64,000 bases of DNA from Comamonas sp. BIGb0152 (GCF_024809975.1 NZ_JANUDY010000001.1:248001-312000), one strand, 5' to 3'. Positions 8,273-19,264 are shown, counted from the stretch's first letter. Translations and numbers: made by a program. Notes: generated by a model from the sequence alone, not told the origin.

Positions 8273-9943
8273 TTAGCGCTTGGCCAGCCAGGTGCTGTAA
8301 AAGCTGGGGCGCCCCACCGCCTCAAAGCCCACTTCACGCACCCAGGGGGCGGCGGCAAAGGCCTGCGGCTCTTCAAAAATAGGGATCACATAGGCCTGGT
8401 CGATCAGGTAGTGCTGCACCTCGGCGGTGAGCGCCAGGCGCTGCTGGGCATCGGTCTGCGCCGCAATGGCTTCCAACAGTTTATTGAGCTGTGGATCGAC
8501 AAAGCCCTTGACCTTCTGGCTCACGCCGCCTTGCTGCTGCAGCACGTTGCGGTTGCTGGGGTAGTAGTTGCTCTTGATCACATCGGGATCAGCCCGGCCC
8601 ACCATGCCCGGGGCGACGGGTGTTTTTTCCGGGTCGAGGTTGTCGACGATGCGCACGCCGGCATCGCCGCTCAGCACCTGCAGCTTGACCCCCACCTTGC
8701 CCCACTGCTGGGCCACCAGTTGCAGGGTCTCCTTGTTCTGGGGCTGGGGCAGCGAATCGTAGGCGGCCAGCACCAGCGCGCGGCCATCCTTTTGGCGGAT
8801 GCCGTCCGGCCCGGGGGTCCAGCCTGCGCTGTCCAGCAGCTGCTGCGCCTTTTGCGGGTCGTAGGCCAGCTTGCTGGCCAGGTTGACATAGCCCAGCGCG
8901 CTGGATGCGATCACCGAGGTGGCCTGCGGGTAGTTGTGTGAGAACAGGGTCTGCACGACTTCCTGGGTATTGGTGGCATGCAGCAGCGCCTGGCGCACCT
9001 TCAGATCAGCAACCAGAGCGTTGTCGGGGCGGAAGGCAATGCTGTTGTTCACGCCCCGGGTAGAGGGCGCGTAGATGACAAACTTCTGCTCTTCCACGCG
9101 CTTTTCGTCATAGGCCTGCACCTGGCGGATCACGCCGGCCTGGCCCGACAGCAGCGCGCCAATGCGCACGCTGTCCTCAGGCGTCACGATAAAACGCACT
9201 TCATCCAAGCGCGCGCGGCCCTGGTGTGCCAGCTGGGCGGGGCCCCAGGCGTAGTCCTTGCGGGCCGACAGCACCAGCTCCTTGCCCAGGGTTTCGCTGG
9301 CCACCACAAAGGGGCCTGAGCCGATGATCTTGGTGGCATCACCCAGCTCGTCAAACGGGCGCTCCAGGGTCTGCAGTGCCACCAGGCCCGAGCCGATCAC
9401 CGAGGTGCCTTGCAAGAAGCCCGGCGAGGGTTTGCTGAAGAAGAACTTGACCGACAGCGGGCCCAGCACTTCGCTGCGCTCGTAGTTGTTGATGACTTCG
9501 GACACCGGCAGCTTGAGCGCCTTGTTGCCGCGCCCATAGGTGTCAAAGTTCTTGGCCACGGCAGCGGCATCGAGCGGCGTGCCATCGGAGAAAGTCACAC
9601 CCGGGCGCAGCTCAAAAGTGAACTCGGTCGCGCTGTCGTTGATGGTCCAGCTCTTGGCGATCCAGGGTTGGATCTCCAAGGTCTTGGGGTCCTGGTAGGT
9701 GAGCTTGTCGGTGATCTGGTTGAGCACCCCGCCATTGGGGTAGAAGCCGCCCGCTGGCGGGTAGAGGTTGGTATGGGCCTGCTGCTCCAGGTACACCAGC
9801 GCCCCGCCGTTGGCAGGCCCGGTGTCCGTTTTGGCCTCGGCCACGCTCTCGTTTTTGGAGCAGGCCGACAGCAGCCCGCCCAGCGCCAGCAATGCCGCAC
9901 TCCATACCGCCAATTTTTTGAATTTATTTGCTTTCAACACCAC
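8273..9943 (-). CDS. ABC transporter substrate-binding lipoprotein (KPN_01854 type)
   Basis: 556 residues. A signal peptide with lipobox LLSAC (Cys at about residue 28) predicts a lipid-anchored periplasmic protein. The rest follows the family 5 (oligopeptide/nickel) binding fold: LEIQPWIAKSWTINDSATEFTFELRPGVTFSDG (given here in part), ATNTQEVVQTLF and YPSNRNVLQQQGG. It is the first gene of the seven-gene operon, so it likely sets import specificity. I recognise it as the binding protein that accompanies the KPN_01858-type monooxygenase in other genomes. The ligand cannot be told from sequence. Confidence 0.9.
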   Translation of the reverse strand: MVLKANKFKKLAVWSAALLALGGLLSACSKNESVAEAKTDTGPANGGALVYLEQQAHTNLYPPAGGFYPNGGVLNQITDKLTYQDPKTLEIQPWIAKSWTINDSATEFTFELRPGVTFSDGTPLDAAAVAKNFDTYGRGNKALKLPVSEVINNYERSEVLGPLSVKFFFSKPSPGFLQGTSVIGSGLVALQTLERPFDELGDATKIIGSGPFVVASETLGKELVLSARKDYAWGPAQLAHQGRARLDEVRFIVTPEDSVRIGALLSGQAGVIRQVQAYDEKRVEEQKFVIYAPSTRGVNNSIAFRPDNALVADLKVRQALLHATNTQEVVQTLFSHNYPQATSVIASSALGYVNLASKLAYDPQKAQQLLDSAGWTPGPDGIRQKDGRALVLAAYDSLPQPQNKETLQLVAQQWGKVGVKLQVLSGDAGVRIVDNLDPEKTPVAPGMVGRADPDVIKSNYYPSNRNVLQQQGGVSQKVKGFVDPQLNKLLEAIAAQTDAQQRLALTAEVQHYLIDQAYVIPIFEEPQAFAAAPWVREVGFEAVGRPSFYSTWLAKR

Positions 9944-10097
9944 GTACCACCCTCGCTAGCCATCGGGCAAAAATGCCTGCGCCGGTGAGCCAACTGCGGC
10001 CACCGACCAGCAGTACCCGTGCATGGATTACCGCCGTCTGGGTTTGTCATGCTAGGCATTTGGCGCGCGGCGAGAAGGTATTTTTCGGAGCATCGAT

Positions 10098-10158
10098 ATG
10101 CGCAAACCGAGGAAGCGTGCGGCCGCCAGGCCTGCTACCGCATAGAGGGTTTGCGCAT
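10098..10158. promoter_or_regulatory. Inverted repeat upstream of the ABC/monooxygenase operon
   Basis: The 341-base gap 9944-10284 separates the minus-strand ABC operon from the plus-strand OsmC gene. It contains ATGCGCAAACC at 10098-10108 and its exact inverse GGTTTGCGCAT at 10148-10158. Further ATGCGCA or TGCGCA copies follow at about 10165 and 10195. The cluster is a candidate binding site for a regulator of one or both divergent units. No gene was recognised in the gap. Confidence 0.4.
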
Positions 10159-10284
10159 AAGCACATGCGCAGGGGCCGCATATGCACATGCGATCTGCGC
10201 AGTTCACGCCAGAGGCTGGCGCACCAACAATGGTCTTCGGCATGCATCACCTCCCGCCGATGCAGCACATTTCCAAGAGACTCC

Positions 10285-10851
10285 ATGAGTGCAAGCCCCG
10301 CTACCTTGAATGATTACCTGGCTGAAAAGCGCAGTGCCGTGTTGGCACGCGATGCCCATATCGATGCCGGCACGGCACAGGCCACCGCCCTGCTCGCCAA
10401 CGTGAGCGCAGAAGGGCGCAGTGGCGTGCGCCGCATCCGCATCCGCGAGCACCAGGTCATCAGCGACAGCCCACCCAGCTTTGCCGGCTACAACCTGGGC
10501 CCCAGCTCGCCCGAGCTGCAGCTGGGCGTGCTGGGCAGCTGCGTCACGCATATCTTCTTGATCCAGGCGGCCGCCCAGCAGGTGCCACTGACCAGCCTCG
10601 ATGTCGAGGTGAGCGGCGTGATTGACCCGCGCGCCGGCAAGCCCGGCCACGAGGCCACGCCCGTTTGGCCCCACGACATTGCCTACACCGTGCATATCGA
10701 CTCGCCCGCGCCGCGCGCCGACATCGATGCACTGTTTGCCGCCGTGGAGCGGACCTGCCCGATCCTGAACCTGCTGCGCCAGCCGCAGACCATCCGCGCA
10801 AATGTGGCGCACAGCGACTCTTTGGCGCAGACACACAAACAAGCGGCCTGA
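10285..10851 (+). CDS. OsmC family protein
   Basis: 188 residues starting SASPATLNDYLAEKRSAV. GYNLGPSSPELQLGVLGSCVTHIFLIQAA holds one of the two family cysteines and the central helix; the second half (DIDALFAAVERTCPILNLL) carries the other cysteine. OsmC/Ohr proteins are thiol-dependent peroxidases, although OsmC-like members such as this often have unknown substrates. The ATG at 10285 was chosen because homology starts there; the frame is open upstream to 9928 but without protein-like sequence. It is followed after 32 bases by a VOC protein gene on the same strand. Confidence 0.85.
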   Translation: MSASPATLNDYLAEKRSAVLARDAHIDAGTAQATALLANVSAEGRSGVRRIRIREHQVISDSPPSFAGYNLGPSSPELQLGVLGSCVTHIFLIQAAAQQVPLTSLDVEVSGVIDPRAGKPGHEATPVWPHDIAYTVHIDSPAPRADIDALFAAVERTCPILNLLRQPQTIRANVAHSDSLAQTHKQAA

Positions 10852-10883
10852 CGCCTTTCCCTCACCTTTTTCGGATCTATCCC

Positions 10884-11660
10884 ATGGCACTGACACTTGA
10901 CCACATCGTGATCGCGGTCCACGACCTCGAACAAACCATTGACGACTATGCAGCACTCGGCTTTACCGTTGTGCGCGGCGGCGAGCACCCCGGCCGCCCC
11001 ACCCACAATGCGCTGGTGGTGTTTGAAGACGGGGCCTATTTCGAGCTGATCGCCTGGCGCAGCCCCGCGCCGCAGGACCGCTGGTGGCAGCTGCTGGACC
11101 AGCATGGCGAAGGCATCATCGACTTTGCCCTGCTGCCCCCCAGCACTGCCGAGGTGATTGCCGCTGCCAAGACGCGCGGCCTGAGCCTGCAAGGCCCCCT
11201 GGACGGCGGCCGCCTGCGCCCCGATGGCGAGCGCCTGCAATGGCAAACCGGCCGCCCGAACACGCATGACCTGCCCTTTCTCTGCGGCGATATCACCCCG
11301 CGCAAGCTGCGCGTGCCTGAGGGCGAACTGCGCCAGCATGCCAATGGCGCAACCGGTGTGGAGCGCCTGAGCATTGCCGTAAGCGATCTGCTGCAAAGCC
11401 TGGAGCGCTACCGCGCCTTGCTGGGGGATGGCGCGCACATCCACGCCAATGACGACGGCACAACCGCCACCATCGCGCTGGGCACCAGCGTGCTGGAGCT
11501 GACGCAGACGGCGCCGCAGCTGCAAAGCAAAGGCGAAGGGCCGTTGGCGATTGCGCTCAAGGGCGGCTCTGGCGCATGGGACCAGGCCTCCGCCAAGCTG
11601 GCGCATGGTGCGCCCATTGCGTTTGCGCAATCGGAGCTGGCCGCTGCAGTGACGGCTTGA
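10884..11660 (+). CDS. VOC/glyoxalase-like domain protein
   Basis: 258 residues. The N-terminus LTLDHIVIAVHDLEQTIDDY with GGEHPGRPTHNALVVFEDGAYFELIAW is the glyoxalase-like pattern in which a metal-binding His and Glu sit on paired beta-alpha-beta units; a second half-module lies near GVERLSIAVSDLLQSLERY. Members include lyases, dioxygenases and hydrolases, so the reaction cannot be named. It probably forms a transcription unit with the OsmC gene 32 bases upstream. Confidence 0.8.
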   Translation: MALTLDHIVIAVHDLEQTIDDYAALGFTVVRGGEHPGRPTHNALVVFEDGAYFELIAWRSPAPQDRWWQLLDQHGEGIIDFALLPPSTAEVIAAAKTRGLSLQGPLDGGRLRPDGERLQWQTGRPNTHDLPFLCGDITPRKLRVPEGELRQHANGATGVERLSIAVSDLLQSLERYRALLGDGAHIHANDDGTTATIALGTSVLELTQTAPQLQSKGEGPLAIALKGGSGAWDQASAKLAHGAPIAFAQSELAAAVTA

Positions 11661-11752
11661 ATCCCAGGCCATCGCTCTGGGCCCTAGGGACCCTCCCTAG
11701 GTGGTGGGCACGCCGTGCGAGAATCCCCCGACTTAGCGTTCCGAGAGATGGC

Positions 11753-12601
11753 ATGTCTGCCCCACCCGCCCCCCTGATGCCTCGCAGCCATCCGGCCCAG
11801 GCTTTTTGGCGCGATCCGGCCCTGCCCTTTGTGGACAGCCGCCGCGCCAGCCAGAGCCGGGCCTGCTACAAGCCGCACCACCACCCGAGCTTTTCCATCG
11901 GCGCCGTCGATGGCGGCCACAGTGTGTTTACCGGGGCCACGACAGGCCCCGTCCGGCTGTCACCAGGGACCTTGGTGTTTGTGCCCGCCGAGCGTGTGCA
12001 TGCCTGCAACCCTGCGCCTGATACCGCCTGGAGCTACCAGATGCTGCATCTGGACGCGGGCTGGCTGCGTGCGCTGCGCCAAGAGTACGCCAACGCGGAT
12101 GCGTTGGATGTAGAGCCCGTGCAGATTGTCAACGACCCAGCCAGCTACACCCGCTTTTGCCAGCTCAATGCCCAGCTGTTTTCGCAGGCAGCGCCTGGCG
12201 ACAAAGAGGCCTGGCTGATCGCGTTCATCGGTGACCTCGATAGCCCGCAAGGCCTGCGCATCGGCGCGCCAGATATCCCAACGCGGCTGGCCCAACAGAT
12301 CCGCCCGGCATTGGACTGCCTGCGCGCCAGCCCCTGCACCAGCATCGCGCTCCATACGCTGGCGCAACTGGCGGGCATGAGCCGCTACCAGACCATCCGC
12401 GCCTTCCGCAGCGTGACGGGGATGACGCCCCATGCCTGGCAGTTGAACCAGCGCATCAACCTGGCCAAGCAGCAGCTCCGTGGGAAGGACGGCATTGCCG
12501 CGGTGGCCCAGCAACTGGGCTTTGCCGACCAGGCGCATTTTCAGCGCGTGTTCAAGGCGCATACAGGGGTTACGCCGGGGTGCTTTCGCACAGCAGGCTG
12601 A
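11753..12601 (+). CDS. AraC family transcriptional regulator with cupin sensor
   Basis: 282 residues. Residues about 35-110 (CYKPHHHPSFSIGAVDGG, LVFVPAERVHACNP) form an AraC-type cupin. The C-terminal 100 residues contain the two helix-turn-helix motifs, IALHTLAQLAGMSRYQTIRAF and GIAAVAQQLGFADQAHFQRVF, closing with HTGVTPGCFR. The gene directly precedes a LysE-type exporter on the same strand (83-base gap), the usual arrangement for AraC/LysE pairs, so control of that exporter is likely but inferred. The start has a purine-rich GAGAG upstream. Confidence 0.9.
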   Translation: MSAPPAPLMPRSHPAQAFWRDPALPFVDSRRASQSRACYKPHHHPSFSIGAVDGGHSVFTGATTGPVRLSPGTLVFVPAERVHACNPAPDTAWSYQMLHLDAGWLRALRQEYANADALDVEPVQIVNDPASYTRFCQLNAQLFSQAAPGDKEAWLIAFIGDLDSPQGLRIGAPDIPTRLAQQIRPALDCLRASPCTSIALHTLAQLAGMSRYQTIRAFRSVTGMTPHAWQLNQRINLAKQQLRGKDGIAAVAQQLGFADQAHFQRVFKAHTGVTPGCFRTAG

Positions 12602-12684
12602 GCGGCCGCTGCTGCAATTTCGTTCAATACACACGCGTTGGCAGCCGCCACCATGCGAGGCATCCCCCCGCTTGGTCACCTGCA

Positions 12685-13323
12685 ATGCAACCGTTTTTGC
12701 TCATCGCCGCCGCCCATTTTTTGGCGCTGCTCTCCCCCGGTCCCGATTTCTTTCTTATCGCCCGCACCTCGCTGGCCAGCGGATGGCGTGCAGCCAGCGC
12801 CGTCTGCCTGGGCATCGCGTTGGCCAACGGGGTGTTTATCGTCACCGCATTTGCGGGCGTCGCCGTGCTCCAGCCGGACAGCATGCTGTTCATCGCCCTC
12901 CAACTGGCGGGAAGCGGCTATCTGCTGTACCTGGGTGTGCTGTTCATCCGCCATGCGGGCAAGAGCGCGCTGAGCGTATCGGCCAGCAAGGGCAGCCCCG
13001 CTGCCGGCCCGGCCCTTGGCACCTGGCTCAGGGCCGCTGGTATGGGTTTTCTCTCGGGCATTCTCAACCCGAAGAATGCGCTGTTTTATGCCAGCCTGGC
13101 CGCCATGCTGACCGGCCCCCATGCCAGCCCCGGCTGGAAGGCGCTGTATGGCAGCTGGATGTTCGGCACCGTGCTGCTCTGGGATCTGCTGATCGCCGCG
13201 CTGATCGGCAACCCCGCCGTGATCCGGCACTTTGCACGGGCACTGCCCTGGCTGGAGCGCATCTCTGGCATGGTGCTGATCGCCCTTGCGCTGGGCGTTA
13301 TCACGGTGCTCTGGCTGCGCTGA
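12685..13323 (+). CDS. LysE/RhtB family amino acid exporter
   Basis: 212 residues, all six helices expected of the LysE family. Signatures are LLSPGPDFFLIARTSL near the N-terminus, SGYLLYLGVLFIRH, and GFLSGILNPKNALFYASL in the middle. These inner-membrane proteins export amino acids or related metabolites by proton antiport. The start ATG at 12685 was chosen because the family begins a few residues before the first helix (MQPFLLIAAAHF). The AraC-type gene immediately upstream probably regulates it. The exported substrate is unknown. Confidence 0.9.
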   Translation: MQPFLLIAAAHFLALLSPGPDFFLIARTSLASGWRAASAVCLGIALANGVFIVTAFAGVAVLQPDSMLFIALQLAGSGYLLYLGVLFIRHAGKSALSVSASKGSPAAGPALGTWLRAAGMGFLSGILNPKNALFYASLAAMLTGPHASPGWKALYGSWMFGTVLLWDLLIAALIGNPAVIRHFARALPWLERISGMVLIALALGVITVLWLR

Positions 13324-13474
13324 GTGCTCAGCGCACGGGGGGCCTGGGGAGCTAAGACAGCGCCGAATGCCTCTGGGTCGCTGGCGGCACCCGCGTTCTC
13401 TTGATGTGCGCAATGGCGCATAGCGCCTCAGGTGACAAACCCAAACCCGCGTCCGTCAAACAGACCATGAGCGG

Positions 13475-13987
13475 CTAGCTGCAAAAACCTGGCGGGGCGC
13501 TACCGGGACTGGCGCCTCTGCTATCCGAGCCATCGCCAGGTGCCGCTCGGTCTGCGGGCAGGTCAGACATCGATTTCTTCTTCACGCGCTTGGTGCTGCT
13601 TTTGCCGGCCACCTCCACGAGCCGCCGGAAGGTCGCACAGTCCATGTGCGAAGGCTCCGGGCAGTTGGCAACGTGGCGGAGCGTGTCGCGCAGCGCTGTC
13701 AGCCTCAGGATTTGGCGATCGATGTCATCGGCCTTCTGATGAAGAACGGTGCGCGGCAGATCAGGCGCACCATTTCCGCCCAACATCCCCGCGATCTCTT
13801 CAAGCGAGAAGCCTGCTGACTTGCCCATGGAAATCAGCTTGAGCCGCAACAGCACCTCATGCGAAAACTGCCTGCGCAGTCCATGCCGAGACACCGAGGC
13901 AATCAGGCCCAGCTCCTCGTAGTAGCGCAGGGCCGAGGGCGTGGTGCCACTCTTTTCCGATACTTCCCCGATATCGATTAATTTCAT
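13475..13987 (-). CDS. MerR family transcriptional regulator
   Basis: 170 residues. The N-terminal winged helix is KLIDIGEVSEKSGTTPSALRYYEELGLI, followed by RRQFSHEVLLRLKLISMGKSAGFSLEEI and the dimer helix. The C-terminal part has NCPEPSHMDC, two cysteines 8 residues apart, which could bind a metal or sense redox state; it lacks the SoxR four-Cys pattern. The ATG at 13987 is favoured over upstream starts because GAGGT precedes it and MerR homology begins there. That ribosome site overlaps the operator palindrome, so bound MerR could also repress its own gene. The last 40 residues are low-complexity. Divergent from an MFS exporter. Confidence 0.88.
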   Translation of the reverse strand: MKLIDIGEVSEKSGTTPSALRYYEELGLIASVSRHGLRRQFSHEVLLRLKLISMGKSAGFSLEEIAGMLGGNGAPDLPRTVLHQKADDIDRQILRLTALRDTLRHVANCPEPSHMDCATFRRLVEVAGKSSTKRVKKKSMSDLPADRAAPGDGSDSRGASPGSAPPGFCS

Positions 13988-13989
13988 GC

Positions 13990-14020
13990 TTGACCTCAAG
14001 TCGACTTGAGGTTGCATGAT
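13990..14020 (+). promoter_or_regulatory. MerR-type promoter and operator of the MFS gene
   Basis: TTGACC at 13990-13995 and CATGAT at 14015-14020 are separated by 19 bases, the over-long spacer typical of MerR-activated promoters. A perfect 20-base palindrome (half-site ACCTCAAGTC) fills 13993-14012 between them. The half-site resembles the known SoxR site in soxS promoters. The layout predicts activation of the MFS gene at 14057 by the divergent MerR protein. Confidence 0.7.
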
Positions 14021-14056
14021 CCTCTTTAGCTGAACTTGACACAAGAGGAACAGAAG

Positions 14057-15301
14057 ATGGAACAGGCGGCAGAATCACTCGCACCAGAGAGGACGCGAAC
14101 CCGCGTGACGATGGTGCTGGCGTTGGCGATGCTGCTGGCTTCGCTGGGCACAAGCATCGCGAACATCGCCTTGCCAGCGCTGGCCGATGCCTTCTCGGCA
14201 CCATTCACGCAAGTGCAGGCGGTCGTCGTCGCCTACCTCATGGCTCTGACGGTCTCGGTCGTGTTCGCCGGCCGGCTAGGAGACCGCCGCGGACTGAAAC
14301 CCATGCTGGTGACCGGCCTTGCGATATTCGCAGTTGCCTCGCTGCTCTGCGCGGTCGCGCCCAACCTGTGGCTGTTGGTCGGCGCACGGGCGCTTCAAGG
14401 CACGGGCGCGGCACTGCTGATGACGCTCACCATGGCCTTGATGCGCCAGACGGCGAGCGAGGTGGGTGTAGGAAGGGCCATGGGCTTGCTGGGCACGGCA
14501 TCCGCGCTAGGAACGGCGCTCGGCCCCTCACTTGGCGGGCTGTTGATACCGATGGCGGGATGGCGCGGCATCTTCTGGGTACAGGTGCCGTTGGCAGCTC
14601 TCGCGCTGCTGCTCGCCGTTGTGGTGCTGCCGGCAGATCCTGGACGCGAAAAGACGCCGCCCGCCAAGCTGTGGTCGGTCATGAACCGCAGCCTGGTGCC
14701 CAAGCTTGTGGTCAACCTGCTGGTCGCCACCGTCATGATGGCGACACTGGTCGTCAGTCCCTTCTATCTCGGTATCGGACTCGGATTGACAGCGACCCAA
14801 ATCGGCTTCGTGATGGCGGTCGGCCCCGTGATCTCCATCTTCAGCGGTGTTCCGTCCGGACGACTTGTCGACGCCTTGGGTAGCGACCGTGTGCTCAGCA
14901 TCGGACTCGCCCTTCTGGCGGCGGGTGCCTTCCTGTTGGCGTTTTTGCCGAACATGATGGGCGTCGCAGGCTATGTGCTTTCGATGATCGTGCTGACGCC
15001 GGGCTACCAACTCTTCCAGGCCGCCAACAACACGGCCGCTTTGGCCGCCGTGCCCAAAGAACAGCGTGGCACGGTGTCCGGTTTGCTCAGCCTGTCACGC
15101 AACATCGGGCTGATCGCCGGGGCCTCGGCCATGAGCGCCGTGTTCGCCTTCGGCGTCGGGACGGAAGGTTTCGAAAACGCGACCGTCTTAGCCATCGCCG
15201 CCGGAATGCAACTGACCTTCTTGTTGGCCGCTGGAATGATGATGGCCGCCATCGTCACCGTATCTGGCGGCCGGCGGTCGCTCGCAGGGAACGGGGACTG
15301 A
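14057..15301 (+). CDS. MFS efflux transporter (DHA family)
   Basis: 414 residues with about 12 hydrophobic helices. Motif A appears as GRLGDRRGLKPML after helix 2, and the drug/H+ antiporter motif C region as GTASALGTALGPSLGG. The start ATG at 14057 follows AGAGGA; a TTG further upstream is less likely. The divergent MerR gene and its 19-bp-spacer promoter suggest inducible efflux of a toxic or redox-active compound. The actual substrate is unknown. Confidence 0.88.
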   Translation: MEQAAESLAPERTRTRVTMVLALAMLLASLGTSIANIALPALADAFSAPFTQVQAVVVAYLMALTVSVVFAGRLGDRRGLKPMLVTGLAIFAVASLLCAVAPNLWLLVGARALQGTGAALLMTLTMALMRQTASEVGVGRAMGLLGTASALGTALGPSLGGLLIPMAGWRGIFWVQVPLAALALLLAVVVLPADPGREKTPPAKLWSVMNRSLVPKLVVNLLVATVMMATLVVSPFYLGIGLGLTATQIGFVMAVGPVISIFSGVPSGRLVDALGSDRVLSIGLALLAAGAFLLAFLPNMMGVAGYVLSMIVLTPGYQLFQAANNTAALAAVPKEQRGTVSGLLSLSRNIGLIAGASAMSAVFAFGVGTEGFENATVLAIAAGMQLTFLLAAGMMMAAIVTVSGGRRSLAGNGD

Positions 15302-15519
15302 CCATGAAGCACGTTGCAGGCGCATGGCAACATCAACACAAGCATCGCCGTCTGCAGGGGTTCACTCGGCCACCTGACCCCAAGTGGTTTCGTCAGAAAG
15401 CGCGCAGATCAACAACGGGAAAGCCGCCCAACTGCAGATCTAAAGTGACCGGATAGGGGGGAGAGCCCAGGCGACCGCAGCATTGCGCAGACACTTGGTC
15501 TCTCCCAGTGACATGGCCG

Positions 15520-17792
<2,273 letters not shown>

Positions 17793-17863
17793 AGCAAATC
17801 TCCTGAGTTGCCCGAACTTTAGAAGCTATGTAGCGAAAGAAAAAGGTGCAAATTGCGCATGCT

Positions 17864-17884
17864 TTTTGAAGATAATCTTCAAAA
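17864..17884. promoter_or_regulatory. LysR operator palindrome
   Basis: A perfect 21-base palindrome with half-sites TTTTGAAGAT and ATCTTCAAAA around a central A. It contains the T-N11-A pattern of LysR sites and touches the LysR start codon at 17884. Its place between the divergent OYE and LysR genes suggests autorepression plus control of the oxidoreductase operon. Confidence 0.65.
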
Positions 17885-18774
17885 TGAAGCTCAAACAACT
17901 CGACGGACTTATCGCCTTTTGGAAGGTGGCCCACTACAAGGGGTTCAGTGCGGCAGCGGCCGAACTGGAGGTTTCACCATCGGCTTTGAGCCAGGCGATT
18001 CGACAACTGGAAGCACGCTTGGGTGTGCGGCTGCTGCACCGCTCGACCCGCAGCGTGAGCCTTACTGAGGCGGGTGAGGCCTATCTGGCACGCGTCGGGC
18101 CGGCGCTCGGACAGGTGATTGAGGCCGGCGAAGAGCTGAACGTGATGCAGGGGCGGCCTGCTGGGGTGTTGCGCATCAACGCGGCTCGCGTGTCCATCGC
18201 GATGGTGCTACAGCAGCGGCTGGCCGGGTTTTTACGCGAGTTTCCACATGTGCAGATTGAATTGACCAACGACGAAGGCTTCATCGACATCGTGGAGCGC
18301 GGCTTCGATGCGGGTATTCGCATGGGCGAAAGCGTTCAAAAGGACATGGTGGCGGTACCCATGGGTGGCCCTGTCACGATGGCGGTGGTGGCGTCTCCTG
18401 AATACCTCAAGCGCGTGCCTGCACCCCAACACCCTGACGACCTCCAACACCACAACTGCATACGCTTTCGCTTTGCGAGTACAGGCGCCATCTACAAGTG
18501 GGAATTTGAGGTGGAAGGGCGCGCGGTAGAGTATGAAATTCAGGGCGGCCTGACCATCAGTGACACGCTCTTTAACCTGGATGCCGCACTCGAAGGGGTC
18601 GGCCTTGCCTATACCTACGAGCAGCTGGCAAAGCCCTACATCCAAGCCAAGCGGCTGACGCGGGTGTTGACCAAGTTCTCACCCACCTTCCCGGGCTTTT
18701 ACCTGTATTACCCCAGCAGACACGACCAACCCACAAAACTCAAAGCGCTGATTGCGTTCATTGGCAGAGGCTGA
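17884..18774 (+). CDS. LysR family transcriptional regulator
   Basis: 296 residues. The winged helix spans KLKQLDGLIAFWKVAHYKGFSAAAAELEVSPSALSQAIRQLE (quoted here only to locate residues 1-45), and the effector domain follows from about residue 90 (GVLRINAARVSIAMVLQQ). ATG at 17884 is preferred to a TTG 18 bases upstream. It faces away from the OYE/aldo-keto reductase pair and probably controls it in response to an electrophile or enone. That function is inferred from gene order. Confidence 0.92.
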   Translation: MKLKQLDGLIAFWKVAHYKGFSAAAAELEVSPSALSQAIRQLEARLGVRLLHRSTRSVSLTEAGEAYLARVGPALGQVIEAGEELNVMQGRPAGVLRINAARVSIAMVLQQRLAGFLREFPHVQIELTNDEGFIDIVERGFDAGIRMGESVQKDMVAVPMGGPVTMAVVASPEYLKRVPAPQHPDDLQHHNCIRFRFASTGAIYKWEFEVEGRAVEYEIQGGLTISDTLFNLDAALEGVGLAYTYEQLAKPYIQAKRLTRVLTKFSPTFPGFYLYYPSRHDQPTKLKALIAFIGRG

Positions 18775-19041
18775 GGAGGCTGATGTGCAGGGGCAGTGAC
18801 CGATGTAGCGCGTTAGTGCGACAAGCAGTGGCAATCGCTGCAAAGCCGACGTTTACGGGCGCTGGCACCAACGGCTCAAGCACCTCAAAAGGAGTCACTA
18901 CCACCATGGAGAACTCACATTGGGCTAGGCCATACGAATCGCGTGAGCGTGGTGGAGCTCCCTGCCCTGCCAACGCCAGTTGGTGAGGAACTTAGCCAGT
19001 CGAACGCATCAACTGCGTTTAGGCAAAGCGAATATCGCAAC
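18775..19041. other. Intergenic stretch without recognised gene
   Basis: Short frames exist on both strands (for example 18783-18986 plus and 18758-18973 minus) but none resembles a known protein or has a convincing ribosome site. I see nothing assignable before the terminator of the tRNA-Arg gene. Confidence 0.5.
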
Positions 19042-19073
19042 GAAAAAGCCTCAGAGCATTGCTACTCTGAGGC
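19042..19073 (-). terminator. Rho-independent terminator of tRNA-Arg
   Basis: On the minus strand GCCTCAGAG pairs with CTCTGAGGC and is followed by TTTTTCG. The hairpin lies 10 bases after the tRNA 3' CCA. The same hairpin, with two changed loop bases, follows the second tRNA-Arg copy at 35085. Confidence 0.85.
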
Positions 19074-19082
19074 TTGACGTTT

Positions 19083-19159
19083 TGGTGCGGCTGGCAGGAA
19101 TCGAACCCACGACCCCTTGGTTCGTAGCCAAGTACTCTATCCAGCTGAGCTACAGCCGC
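19083..19159 (-). tRNA. tRNA-Arg (anticodon ACG)
   Basis: 77 bases with encoded 3' CCA. Acceptor GCGGCTG pairs with CAGCCGC; anticodon stem CTTGG/CCAAG encloses the loop CTACGAA, giving anticodon ACG; T-arm contains GGTTCGATTC. ACG is normally deaminated at the first position to read CGU, CGC and CGA. An identical gene lies at 34999-35075 in the opposite orientation. Confidence 0.97.
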
Positions 19160-19173
19160 TAATTATCGATGCT

Positions 19174-19264
<91 letters not shown>

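Noticed and set aside
15302-15519. Possible gene or IS end between the MFS and aldo/keto reductase genes
   Set aside because: No frame of useful length, no inverted repeats and no known sequence seen; treated as a plain convergent gap.
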